Source of the DNA: Paenibacillus sambharensis
Lineage (GTDB): Bacteria; Bacillota; Bacilli; Paenibacillales; Paenibacillaceae
Length of the DNA stretch: 64,000 nt
Assembly (NCBI RefSeq): GCF_003233845.1
Contig: NZ_QKRB01000036.1
Coordinates: 124,001 to 188,000 of the forward strand
Reading direction: 5' to 3'
The notes below the pieces were generated by a model that worked only from the letters and a program-made list of their open reading frames with translations, was not told where the DNA came from and ran no database searches. Positions 8,479-16,498 of this stretch are shown here, piece by piece. A program made the position numbers and the translations under genes. Every line of letters begins with the position of its first letter. The stretch's first letter is position 1.

Positions 8479-9822
8479 TTATGTGATGAATATGCCCAAT
8501 ACGAGCGCAACGCCAAGGCCGACAAGACCGATAAGCGTTTCCATGACGGTCCATGACTTGAGCGTGTCTTTGACGTTCATGCCGAAATAACGGCCGACGA
8601 GCCAGAAACCCGAGTCATTGACATGTGACAATACAGTTGCGCCGGATGCAATCGCAATAACAATCAAACCAAGAACCGGGCCTTCCAGCCCCAGAATGCC
8701 GACCAGCGGTGAAATCAGGCCGGCTGCTGTGACCATGGATACCGTGGCTGAACCTTGTGCCACCCTTACGGCGGCCGCAATCAGAAAGGCCAGCAGGATC
8801 GGCGGAAGAGACGAACCCGCCATCATGTTCCCGATCACATCGCCCACGCCCGAATCAATCAGAATCTGCTTGAACACACCGCCCGCTCCCGTTACCAGGA
8901 TAATGATACCCGCTGGCTCAAGGCCCTTGTTCGCAATATCTTGAACCTCTTGACGAGAATAACCCCTTCTTGTCCCGAGGAAGATAAAGGTCAGAATCGT
9001 AGCGATCGTCAGTGCAACAAATGGATGACCCAGGAAGGTCAGAATCTGTCTTGTCAGGTTATCCTCTTCAAGAAGCACACCCGATACCGTATTGAGCAAA
9101 ATAAGCACCAGCGGAATCATGATGATGCTGGTTACCATCTTGAAGCTCGGCAGTTCCTTGTCGTACTCCACATCTTCCAGGTTCATGTAAGCCGGAACCA
9201 CGACATGGAGCTTCTTCGAGATATAACGGGCAAACAGCGGACCTGCTATGATCATCGCCGGGATACCGGCAATTGCACCGAAAAGAATGACCCAGCCGAG
9301 GTCAACTCCAATTAACTCAGCTACCGCAATGGGTCCCGGTGTCGGCGGAATGAAGCTGTGAGTGACGGCAAGGCCCGCAAGCAGCGGAATACCGTAATAC
9401 AGCAGCGACTTGCCGGTCTTCTTAGCCAATCCATAGACAATCGGAACAAGAATAATGAAGCCTACATCAAAGAATACCGGAATGGCAACCAGGAAACCGG
9501 TTACCCCGAGCGACCACTGCGCCTTATCCTGTCCGAATTTCTTGATCATCGTCTGGGCCAGCCGCTCAGCACCACCCGAGACCTCCAGCATCTGGCCGAA
9601 CATAGCACCAAGACCGACAACAACCGCGACGAAGCCCAGTGTGCCGCCCATCCCGCTCTGCATGGATTTGACCACCTCATTCAGCGGCATGCCCGCTGCG
9701 ATGCCGACGATCAGGCTGACCAGCAGCAGCGCCACGAAAGCATGCAGCTTGGTGCGGATGACTAGGAATAACAGCAGGAAAATACCCGCCATAGCAATTA
9801 ATATCAACATTTGATCAGACAT
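8479..9822 (-). CDS. gntP: Gluconate permease (GntP family)
   Basis: About 447 residues with 12-14 hydrophobic segments and GntP-family signatures: GLGAMFGQMLEVSGGAERLA, VFFDVGFIILVPIVYGLAKK and HSFIPPTPGPIAVAELIGVD. It imports gluconate by proton symport. The frame is open from GTG 9834, but ATG 9822 has a better-spaced AGGGTGG site. It lies 35 bp after the dehydrogenase gene and 109 bp before the kinase gene. That 109-bp gap contains a small GGCAAG/CTTGCC hairpin which might tune kinase expression. Confidence 0.92.
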   Translation of the reverse strand: MSDQMLILIAMAGIFLLLFLVIRTKLHAFVALLLVSLIVGIAAGMPLNEVVKSMQSGMGGTLGFVAVVVGLGAMFGQMLEVSGGAERLAQTMIKKFGQDKAQWSLGVTGFLVAIPVFFDVGFIILVPIVYGLAKKTGKSLLYYGIPLLAGLAVTHSFIPPTPGPIAVAELIGVDLGWVILFGAIAGIPAMIIAGPLFARYISKKLHVVVPAYMNLEDVEYDKELPSFKMVTSIIMIPLVLILLNTVSGVLLEEDNLTRQILTFLGHPFVALTIATILTFIFLGTRRGYSRQEVQDIANKGLEPAGIIILVTGAGGVFKQILIDSGVGDVIGNMMAGSSLPPILLAFLIAAAVRVAQGSATVSMVTAAGLISPLVGILGLEGPVLGLIVIAIASGATVLSHVNDSGFWLVGRYFGMNVKDTLKSWTVMETLIGLVGLGVALVLGIFIT

Positions 9823-9857
9823 TCGGGTTCCCACCCTTTCCTTATTGTATTAAACCT

Positions 9858-10757
9858 TTACTCACTCTTCTCAACCGCATGGCCGCCGAACTCATTGCGC
9901 AGAGCCGCAACAACCTTGCCGGTGAATGTATCCTCCTGCAGGGAGCGGTACCGCATCAAGAGGGACATCGTGATTACAGGCGCCGCTGTCTGCAGGTCAA
10001 GCGCCGTCTCCACCGTCCATTTGCCCTCACCCGAGGAGTGCATAACACCCTTGATTTGTTCAAGCTTGGCGTCCTTGGAAAAGGCATTCTCCGTTAGCTC
10101 CATCAGCCAGGAACGGATGACCGAGCCATTGTTCCATACTTTCGCCACTTTCTCGTAGTCATATGCAAACGGACTCTTCTCCAGGATCTCGAAGCCTTCG
10201 GCGATCGCCTGCATCATGCCGTACTCGATGCCGTTGTGCACCATCTTCAGAAAATGGCCGCTGCCTGCCTCGCCGGCATAGAGATAGCCATCCTCGACCG
10301 TCAGGTCCTTGAAGACACGTTCGATGGATTTGAACGCTTCCATATCGCCACCGACCATTACACAGGCACCATTGCGGGCGCCATCCACGCCGCCGCTTGT
10401 TCCGCAGTCAAAGAAGTAAACACCCTTCTCGCGGCACTGTTCGCTGCGGGCAATGGACTGCTTGTAATGCGAGTTGCCTCCATCGATCACTCGGTCGCCT
10501 TCCTCCAGCAACGGTAGCAGCTCCCGAAACACCGCCTCGATTATTTCGCCTGCCGGAACCATCAACCATACCGTTCTCGGACGGTCAAGCTGGCTGACCA
10601 AATCTGCCAGGGAAGCAGCCGGACGGGCTCCTTCCGTCGAAATTTTTTCCACAGCTTCACTGTTTACATCATAAGCCGTCACTTCATATTCATGGTCCAT
10701 CAGGTTCAGCGTAAGCTGATAGCCCATTTTCCCTAAGCCAATTACACCGATCTCCAT
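9858..10757 (-). CDS. gnd: 6-phosphogluconate dehydrogenase, short NAD-type
   Basis: 299 residues, matching the short (about 300-residue) bacterial class and not the 470-residue NADP class. The N-terminal Rossmann motif is IGVIGLGKMGYQL. The signature GNSHYKQS (about 95-102), the substrate loop FDCGTSGGVDGARNGACVMVG (117-137) and the catalytic Lys in HFLKMVHNGIEYGMMQ (about 168-183) are present. It oxidatively decarboxylates 6-phosphogluconate to ribulose 5-phosphate. It is the first gene of the gluconate operon, so the pathway is import, phosphorylation, then entry into the pentose phosphate route. Confidence 0.92.
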   Translation of the reverse strand: MEIGVIGLGKMGYQLTLNLMDHEYEVTAYDVNSEAVEKISTEGARPAASLADLVSQLDRPRTVWLMVPAGEIIEAVFRELLPLLEEGDRVIDGGNSHYKQSIARSEQCREKGVYFFDCGTSGGVDGARNGACVMVGGDMEAFKSIERVFKDLTVEDGYLYAGEAGSGHFLKMVHNGIEYGMMQAIAEGFEILEKSPFAYDYEKVAKVWNNGSVIRSWLMELTENAFSKDAKLEQIKGVMHSSGEGKWTVETALDLQTAAPVITMSLLMRYRSLQEDTFTGKVVAALRNEFGGHAVEKSE

Positions 10758-10798
10758 AGGATTATTCTCACTTTCGAATAAATTTTCTTGCTAGGTTC

Positions 10799-10826
10799 AT
10801 TATACGAAAAAATTTTCTTTTTGCAA
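10799..10826 (-). promoter_or_regulatory. Promoter of the gluconate operon
   Basis: On the minus strand TTGCAA (10826-10821), a 16-bp spacer and TATAAT (10804-10799) lie 40-70 bp upstream of the dehydrogenase start. Confidence 0.7.
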
Positions 10827-10835
10827 TCGGTTACA
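10822..10835. promoter_or_regulatory. cre-like CcpA site over the gluconate promoter
   Basis: TGCAATCGGTTACA fits the degenerate Bacillus cre pattern TGNAANCGNNNNCA exactly and departs from the palindromic form at one base. It overlaps the -35 box of the gluconate operon, where CcpA binding would repress initiation when preferred sugars are present. The RpiR regulator could also use this near-palindrome. Confidence 0.6.
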
Positions 10836-10908
10836 AAAAAATATTTTTCCCCTGATGAAAAAAGCGTATAATAATAAGTACGAACCCTTGACTGAGGAGG
10901 TCAGTCTC

Positions 10909-11760
10909 ATGAACAATCCCAAGCCATGCTTGCTCAGCGTCCGGACGAATTATCCGAAGTTCAGTGTAACGGAACGGAAAATCGCCGATTATATTCTGCA
11001 GAATCCGACCAAGATCATACATTCCTCTATTAATCAGCTGGCCGAGGATCTGAAGGTGGCGGATTCTACCGTCTTCCGCTTCTGTCAGCGGATTGGCTAT
11101 AAAGGCTACCAGGCCATGAAGATTGCACTCGCTTCAGAGGTTGTAGCTCCCGTCAAGGATATCCATGAAGCGGTGGAGGAAGACGACAGCCTGGATACAA
11201 TCGCTTCCAAGGTGTTCCGCGCCAACATGAAGACGATCGAAGATACGCTGACCGTCTTCGACGAAGCCCGGCTGCAGCAAGCCGTCGATATGATCACCGG
11301 TTCAAGATCGGTGCATTTCTTCGGCAGCGGCGGCTCCAGCGTGATTGCGCTGGATGCTTATCACAAGCTGATCCGTACCGGGCTGAATGTATCCGCCGTA
11401 ACGGACACGCACTTCCAGCTCATGGCCGCATCCCAGCTGACAGAAGCGGACTGCGCTGTGCTTATTTCGCATTCCGGGTCCTCCAAGGATATTCTGCACA
11501 TTCTGAATATTGTTAAATCCAGCGGCGTGAAGACGATTGCCATCACCAATCATGCCAAATCGCCGCTCAGCGCGGCCGTGGACACCCCACTCTACACCGT
11601 CTCCAGCGAGACTGAGTACCGGTCGGAGGCATTGTCCTCGCGGATTGCCCAGCTGTCCATTATTGATGTGCTCTACGTCAACATTCTGATCAAGCTGGGA
11701 CCCGAAGGGCAGAAGTCCTTGAAGAAGATGCGCGAAGCGATTACGGTGAAGCGGATATGA
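10909..11760 (+). CDS. RpiR-family transcription regulator with SIS domain
   Basis: About 283 residues from ATG 10909, chosen because GAGGAGG lies 9 nt upstream; the frame is open back to 10855. An N-terminal helix-turn-helix domain (INQLAEDLKVADSTVFRFCQRIGYKGYQAMK, about residues 30-75) is joined to a SIS sugar-phosphate-binding domain (VHFFGSGGSSVIALDAYHKL; LISHSGSSKDILHI). It is divergent from the gluconate operon, so it most likely senses 6-phosphogluconate or a related phosphate and controls that operon. A TATAAT box at 10867-10872 should be its own -10. It plays the role of GntR in B. subtilis but belongs to a different family. Confidence 0.88.
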   Translation: MNNPKPCLLSVRTNYPKFSVTERKIADYILQNPTKIIHSSINQLAEDLKVADSTVFRFCQRIGYKGYQAMKIALASEVVAPVKDIHEAVEEDDSLDTIASKVFRANMKTIEDTLTVFDEARLQQAVDMITGSRSVHFFGSGGSSVIALDAYHKLIRTGLNVSAVTDTHFQLMAASQLTEADCAVLISHSGSSKDILHILNIVKSSGVKTIAITNHAKSPLSAAVDTPLYTVSSETEYRSEALSSRIAQLSIIDVLYVNILIKLGPEGQKSLKKMREAITVKRI

Positions 11761-11860
11761 CAGGAATATGAAGAGCGGCTGCTTGGTTTGGTGAGGCGAG
11801 GATCGGGCTCGAGCGTTCAGGAAGTCGGTTTCGTGCCAAGAGGACCGGGCATGAGGCGTT

Positions 11861-12048
11861 AAAACCTGCGATTGTGCAGGCTTTTGCGGTGCAATTATTC
11901 AAGTTGGGTTAAATACCGGCGATAGTGCAGGAATTTCGATGGTTCGGAGTCCTTCAGACAAACTGTCAGAGGAAATAGATGCAGATTCGCAGGCTTTTAC
12001 TATTAGCAGCTCTCTAGCTATGCAAAGCCTGCAGATTCGCAGGAATTT
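11861..12048. repeat. Tandem degenerate hairpin repeats (about 113-bp unit, two copies)
   Basis: Four short hairpins of the form CCTGC-N6-GCAGG occur at 11865, 11916, 11979 and 12028. They alternate between a version followed by CTTTT and one followed by AATTT. The first and third are 114 bp apart, the second and fourth 112 bp apart, so the block looks like two diverged copies of one unit. The rest of the gap after the regulator stop (11761-12076) shows no gene. Confidence 0.6.
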
Positions 12049-12076
12049 ATTGTTGCGTAATACGACCAAACGAAGC

Positions 12077-12125
12077 AAAAAGCATCTGAAGAGCAGCTCC
12101 TGCTCCTTTTCAGACGCTTTTTTTT
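12077..12125. terminator. Bidirectional terminator between the RpiR and TVP38 genes
   Basis: AAGCATCTGAA-GAGCAG and its complement CTGCTCC-TTTTCAGACGCTT form a long stem. On the plus strand eight T residues follow. On the minus strand the stem is followed by TTTTTGC. Confidence 0.85.
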
Positions 12126-12135
12126 CGATCCGCGC

Positions 12136-12330
12136 TTATTTCGCTCTCAGTCTATGATACAGCATGTACTTGCTCACCGGTTCACTACCCAAATCTATGC
12201 TGTACAGCTCCTCAAGCGCTTCAACGTCTTTGAGCATATGCCCGGTCTTTGCTGCCCCCAGGGGAGCCGCTTCAGCCCGCTTCTCTAGTTCCGCCTGTGT
12301 CCGTGTCTGCCGCCCCGCTTCTCCGGGCAA
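12136..12330 (-). CDS. Small 64-residue frame overlapping the TVP38 gene end
   Basis: It starts inside the 3' end of the TVP38 gene in another frame (+1) and ends 10 bp before the shared terminator, where a coding region would be expected to end. The product is charged and helical, ending in LEELYSIDLGSEPVSKYMLY. Either it is a translationally coupled small protein or the ancestral C-terminus of the TVP38 protein displaced by a one-base insertion. No family is recognised. Confidence 0.4.
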   Translation of the reverse strand: MPGEAGRQTRTQAELEKRAEAAPLGAAKTGHMLKDVEALEELYSIDLGSEPVSKYMLYHRLRAK

Positions 12331-12910
12331 ACCAGGTCTCCGCTTTTCTGCTCAGGACGAACGATGCCGCGATGAAGAGCGCCACATACAGCAGCCGGAA
12401 CGGATTCTCCACATAAGCGCCGACATCATGGCCGACGAAGGATACCGAGAACACCATAATGCCCTTGCCGAACAGCAGCGCAATGATATAGGAACGCGCA
12501 CGCATGCGCGCAAGCCCCGCCACGACGTTAATGATGACGAACGGCCCAACGGGAAAGATGCTGAACAGGAAGACGTAATTGAATCCGTTGCGGCGGACCC
12601 ATTCCATACCCTTCTGTACCTTCGGCTTGCGAGACCAGCGTACCAGATAAGGGTGGCTGCTGAATCTGCGCACGATATAGTAAGTTACAACACAGCCGCT
12701 GACCATGCCGATCCAGGAGTACAGGAATCCCAGCCACAGTCCGTACACAGCGGCATTCACGCCCACGATCACAATGGTCGGCAGCGGCGGCACGAATGAT
12801 TTCATGAAGGTCAGAAGGATGCCGGGCAGCGGCCCAAGTGACCTAAACTGCTCGAGCAGTTCCTTAAGCTGTTCCTCTGTAAAATAAGACATTATGCCTG
12901 ACAAAATCAT
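12272..12910 (-). CDS. TVP38/TMEM64-family membrane protein (DedA-like, VTT domain)
   Basis: 212 residues with about five membrane segments. The VTT-domain features are FMKSFVPPLPTIVIVGVNAA with paired prolines near residue 45, FGKGIMVFSV, and FPVGPFVIINVVAG with a re-entrant-loop look. Related proteins are implicated in lipid or undecaprenyl-phosphate scrambling at the membrane; the role of this subgroup is not established. ATG 12910 has GGAGGA about 10 nt upstream. It lies 108 bp downstream of the MscS gene on the same strand. Confidence 0.8.
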   Translation of the reverse strand: MILSGIMSYFTEEQLKELLEQFRSLGPLPGILLTFMKSFVPPLPTIVIVGVNAAVYGLWLGFLYSWIGMVSGCVVTYYIVRRFSSHPYLVRWSRKPKVQKGMEWVRRNGFNYVFLFSIFPVGPFVIINVVAGLARMRARSYIIALLFGKGIMVFSVSFVGHDVGAYVENPFRLLYVALFIAASFVLSRKAETWFARRSGAADTDTGGTREAG

Positions 12911-13018
12911 GCTTCCGCTCTCCTCCGTCCTTCGGGCCTGCCTTCATCGGCTGCCCCATTACAGCATATCACAGACGCTTCAACCCGTAGGAGGGAGAAA
13001 TCATGAACGTGCTGCCTG

Positions 13019-13930
13019 TCAGGCGGTAAATTCGGCGGTCGGCTTCGGATACAGAACACCCTCTGTATCCCGGATTTCCACTCTGCGCGGGTAGGAGATA
13101 TGCACACCGTTGCTCTTCAGCTCCTCGACCAGCATCTGACGGATGACCTTGCAGGCCGTAAAGTAGTGGACATCCTTCACAAGTGCGACCACCGTATATT
13201 TGACACCGAGTGCATTATTCTCAACATCGGTTACACCGTAGAGCTGCGGAGGCTCGATCACTTCCCCCTTGTCATCCAGCAAGAAGAGGTGTCTCATGGC
13301 AAGCACCATCTGGTTGGCGACTGAATAGACGGCCTTCTCCACATCTGCCGGGTCTGTCTCATAAGGAACCGACACATTCACGATCGCTCTCATCTTGTCA
13401 CGGTTATAGTTCTGGCTGATTCGAATCTCTGAATTCTGAATGACGACTACGTGCTGCGCCCAGGTTCTGATTTTGGTTGCCCGCAGTCCGACAGACACAA
13501 CCGTGCCGTTAATCTCCCCGTTGTTGATCGTGACGTAATCCCCGACCGAGAACTGATCCTCAAAAATTATGAAGAAGCCTGTGATCAAGTCCTTCACCAG
13601 CGTCTGCGCCCCGAAGCCCACTGCAAGCCCGATGACGCCTGCCCCAGCGATAATCGGCCCCACTTCCACTCCCATATTACTCAGACACATCAGGAAAGCA
13701 ACAATCACGAATACATATCTGGTCAGCGACAGCAGCAGGGATTCCAGTGTATTGCGCTGTTTTACTTCCAGACGGGTAATAATGAATATCCGCGATATCA
13801 CGATTTTCCTCACCTTAAGAGCCAGCCACGTCAGCACAACAATCAAGGTCATGACCAGCAGCTTATCCCCTACCGCAATAACATGCTTCTGTAGAAAATC
13901 CCATGTACCTTCGTTCAACCATGAAAACAC
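13019..13930 (-). CDS. Small-conductance mechanosensitive channel (MscS family)
   Basis: 303 residues, close to MscS length. Two or three N-terminal membrane helices precede the pore helix GAGVIGLAVGFGAQTLVKDLITGFFIIFED (about residues 95-125), the Gly/Ala-rich MscS signature. The beta domain follows (FSVGDYVTINNGEINGTVV, then VVVIQNSEI), and then the alpha/beta C-terminal vestibule. It opens under membrane tension to release solutes on osmotic downshock. The start is GTG 13930 with AAGGAAGTGAG upstream. It most resembles B. subtilis YkuT in size and sequence character. Confidence 0.92.
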   Translation of the reverse strand: MFSWLNEGTWDFLQKHVIAVGDKLLVMTLIVVLTWLALKVRKIVISRIFIITRLEVKQRNTLESLLLSLTRYVFVIVAFLMCLSNMGVEVGPIIAGAGVIGLAVGFGAQTLVKDLITGFFIIFEDQFSVGDYVTINNGEINGTVVSVGLRATKIRTWAQHVVVIQNSEIRISQNYNRDKMRAIVNVSVPYETDPADVEKAVYSVANQMVLAMRHLFLLDDKGEVIEPPQLYGVTDVENNALGVKYTVVALVKDVHYFTACKVIRQMLVEELKSNGVHISYPRRVEIRDTEGVLYPKPTAEFTA

Positions 13931-14054
13931 CCGCTCACTTCCTTCCAGGAATCCAATTCAACAGTCCTGCACAACCGTCAATAAGTTTATCTTATAAAGG
14001 TAACACAAGGGTCTTGTACTCCTCAAAGAAATTCTTGGCGGAAACGGCACAAAA

Positions 14055-14087
14055 GACGGCTCCAGGTCATCATAACCTGAAGCCGTC
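14055..14087 (-). terminator. Terminator after the small membrane peptide gene
   Basis: GACGGCTTCAGGT and its complement form a stem that on the minus strand is followed by TTTTG, 46 bp after the peptide stop codon. Confidence 0.6.
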
Positions 14088-14132
14088 CGGCTTGGCGGGT
14101 AGAAGAAACACAGATCAGCTTAGACACAGTGC

Positions 14133-14255
14133 CTAATAAAACCACAGGATCATGCTGATCACCTTATTTACAATATAAAACTTGGCTGCCATTACCGAAG
14201 CGATAACTGCTGCGCCGATGCCCAGTATCAGACCCCGTTTACGGGACTTATTCAT
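14133..14255 (-). CDS. 40-residue single-pass membrane peptide
   Basis: ATG 14255 lies 6 nt after GGGAGGAG. The frame encodes 40 residues: a basic start (MNKSRKRG), a hydrophobic stretch LILGIGAAVIASVMAA, and a tail ending VISMILWFY. A strong ribosome site and a terminator just downstream support a real gene, below normal gene-calling size. Function unknown; it sits between the AraC and MscS genes on the same strand. Confidence 0.6.
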   Translation of the reverse strand: MNKSRKRGLILGIGAAVIASVMAAKFYIVNKVISMILWFY

Positions 14256-14296
14256 AGCCACTCCTCCCTTATAAGCAGGCCATTATCTATTCAATG

Positions 14297-15178
14297 CTAG
14301 TCCTCAAAAGACAGATTCACAGGCTCTTCCCTCAGCTCGCCCTTGTAATCGATGTTCGTGGTGGGAACATCCTTGCCGACCTCTTCGAACTTGAGCTCAT
14401 CAATCCAGACGGTTCCGCTGCCTGACAGCAGCACCCCAAAGGAAATAGCCGCGCTGCTTGCCGGGACGTCGAGTACGATGGAATACTGATTCCACTCTTG
14501 ATCCCCGGTCACCGGGCGGTCGCTCATATTATCGAACTGCAGGACATCGCCGAGCGAGTCGTCCACCCGCATCCAGAAGCCGCAAAAGCCGTTGACCGCT
14601 TTCGCTTTCAGGAAGCCCGACAGCTTCAGCCGCTTGCCCGCGTATTTGTCCGCCTTGAACTGCTGCATCATCGTGGCAAATTCGCCCTCGGACTGCACCG
14701 TTACCGACTTCAGGAAGCCGGATGCATTTCCCTTATGAAATACCTCTCTGTCCACACCCATCTTGTAATTAGCCGGATGGCTCCCGCTCATATTCCAACC
14801 CTTTAATACCTGTTCCTGATTCATTCCTGTTTCCTCCCTTTGCATCGTTAGTTTGCCGATAATTCTGCGGTACTGTCCGGGCGGCAGCCGGTAGTACTTC
14901 TTGAACGAGCGAGTGAACGATTCCTGTGACTCGAACCGGTAGTAGAACGCGATGTCCAGGATCTTCTCATCCGTGTACAGCAGCATGTTCGCGGCATTAG
15001 CGATCCGCCGGTACCGGATATATTCCGAAGCGGTAACGCCAACCTCCTTGTGGAAGACACGGTGATAGTGAAACTTGGAGAAGCCCGCGAACTGAGCTAC
15101 GCTTTCCAGCGTTAACTCCTCATGCAGATTCTTCTCTATGTACTCAATTGATCGCTGGATAATGGGGCTGCAGCTCAT
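14297..15178 (-). CDS. AraC-family regulator with C-terminal beta-sandwich-like domain
   Basis: 293 residues. Two helix-turn-helix motifs are at the N-terminus (LTLESVAQFAGFSKFHYHRVF; ILDIAFYYRFESQESFTRSF), about residues 5-105. The remaining 170 residues look like a carbohydrate-binding-type beta-sandwich (LSGFLKAKAVNGFCGFWMRV; WIDELKFEEV), probably the effector domain. This order, DNA-binding first, matches a MarA/Rob-like subgroup. AAGGAGGTG lies before ATG 15178. Effector and targets are unknown. Confidence 0.85.
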   Translation of the reverse strand: MSCSPIIQRSIEYIEKNLHEELTLESVAQFAGFSKFHYHRVFHKEVGVTASEYIRYRRIANAANMLLYTDEKILDIAFYYRFESQESFTRSFKKYYRLPPGQYRRIIGKLTMQREETGMNQEQVLKGWNMSGSHPANYKMGVDREVFHKGNASGFLKSVTVQSEGEFATMMQQFKADKYAGKRLKLSGFLKAKAVNGFCGFWMRVDDSLGDVLQFDNMSDRPVTGDQEWNQYSIVLDVPASSAAISFGVLLSGSGTVWIDELKFEEVGKDVPTTNIDYKGELREEPVNLSFED

Positions 15179-15437
15179 GCCCGTTCACCTCCTTGCCTTA
15201 ACAATATCAGAATCAGCGCCGGCAGTTTTGACCAATCTTGCTTTGTTTGAACTCCCTTTTCACCATCTGGTAAAAATTAATTTTGTTCGGACAGTAAAAA
15301 AAGACTGCCGCAATGACGATAAATGATATTAAATATAATTTTGTAAAATTTATAAACTGAGCAGATGAGTCACTCATGACGGCAACCCGGCTATCTTGGT
15401 AAGAAATCATCGGAACAGAAAGGGCGCATACCTATCA
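15179..15437. other. AT-rich divergent promoter region of the AraC and PAS genes
   Basis: No gene. AT-rich blocks around 15250-15360 contain TATAAT (in AAATATAATTTTG) but no well-placed -35 partner was found by eye. Confidence 0.4.
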
Positions 15438-16289
15438 ATGAACATCAACATCGATGCACCGGCAATTCTGACAGCTATACAAAATCATCTCGCCATTATT
15501 ATGTTTGATACCGAGGGACATGTCATCTGGGTTAATGAAAATTTCGCTTCAGCGATGGGTTATCAGACTGAGGAACTGACCGGCATGCATCACCGCAAGT
15601 TTTGTTTGCCGGAATTTGCCGCAAGCCAGGCATACTTAGACATGTGGGCGGGTTTGCGTCAAGGGAAGGCTTATCAGGATAAGATCGTACGGGTAACCAA
15701 GGACGGGAAAGTCGTAACCTTAGAGGCAAGTTATATGCCGGTATACCAGCAGGACCATGTAGAAGCCATCGTCAAGGTAGCTACGGATATAACGGAACGT
15801 GAACGACTGATTCAGCAAAGCACCACAGACCTCATGACGATGGCTCAGGAAATGACCGCGAGCACGGATGAAGTCCTGGCTTCCTCCAATCATCTCGTAT
15901 CCAATATGATGTCATTAAACACAGAATCGGGGAAAGTCAGAGACAGCATCAGCAGCATCCAGTCCATCACTTCTGTTGTAAGAGAAATTGCCGATCAATC
16001 GCACTTGCTGGGACTTAATGCGGCCATCGAAGCCGCCAGAGCAGGAGAGACCGGCCGGAGCTTTGAGGTCGTTGCGAACGAGATTAGGAAGATGGCCGGC
16101 TCCAGTAAGGAATCCTCCGACAACATATCCATCCAGCTGGCGGAGGTCATTCATTCCATTGTGGCGATGACGAATCAATTGGATACTGTCACCAAGCAGC
16201 TGTCGCTTAACTCGCAAGCGATCAGTGAACTCAAAAAAGCCTATCAACAAATTACCGTCACCACACAAGAACTGGCCTCCTCCATATAA
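15438..16289 (+). CDS. Soluble PAS-domain chemoreceptor-like protein
   Basis: 283 residues without membrane segments. A PAS domain (about 5-120: VIWVNENFASAMGYQTEELTGMHHRKFC, ending VATDITERERL) leads into a short methyl-accepting signalling hairpin with the conserved tip ADQSHLLGLNAAIEAARAGE (about 190-209). It lacks the adaptation helices on each side at full length. Such proteins sense redox or ligands in the cytoplasm and signal to CheA/CheW. TTG 15396 is an alternative start, but neither start has a strong ribosome site. Confidence 0.85.
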   Translation: MNINIDAPAILTAIQNHLAIIMFDTEGHVIWVNENFASAMGYQTEELTGMHHRKFCLPEFAASQAYLDMWAGLRQGKAYQDKIVRVTKDGKVVTLEASYMPVYQQDHVEAIVKVATDITERERLIQQSTTDLMTMAQEMTASTDEVLASSNHLVSNMMSLNTESGKVRDSISSIQSITSVVREIADQSHLLGLNAAIEAARAGETGRSFEVVANEIRKMAGSSKESSDNISIQLAEVIHSIVAMTNQLDTVTKQLSLNSQAISELKKAYQQITVTTQELASSI

Positions 16290-16303
16290 CTAGAACTAAT
16301 CGA

Positions 16304-16498
16304 TCAGGCCATAACCTTTCGTTCTGCAATCATGTCCTCAAGCCGTTCTTTTTGGGAGATCAGCTCTTCGAGCGAAGGGGCGGCCGATCCGGCTGCGCCT
16401 CCCTCTCTCCCGCATAAAGAACGGAAGAGACCAGCTTTTGCAGCTGGCCGCTTCAGGATTAAGCCAACCCGCTCGTATTCTGTCTGTCCGGCACACTG
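16304..16498 (-). pseudogene. Open remnant in frame after the kdpE stop codon
   Basis: Sixty-four sense codons follow the kdpE TGA in the same frame, with no usable start codon until near the end. The conceptual product ends PSLEELISQKERLEDMIAER then VMA, a coiled-coil-like tail that looks protein-like. It could be the 3' end of a deleted gene or an old C-terminal extension of KdpE. UGA readthrough is possible but unsupported. Confidence 0.3.
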
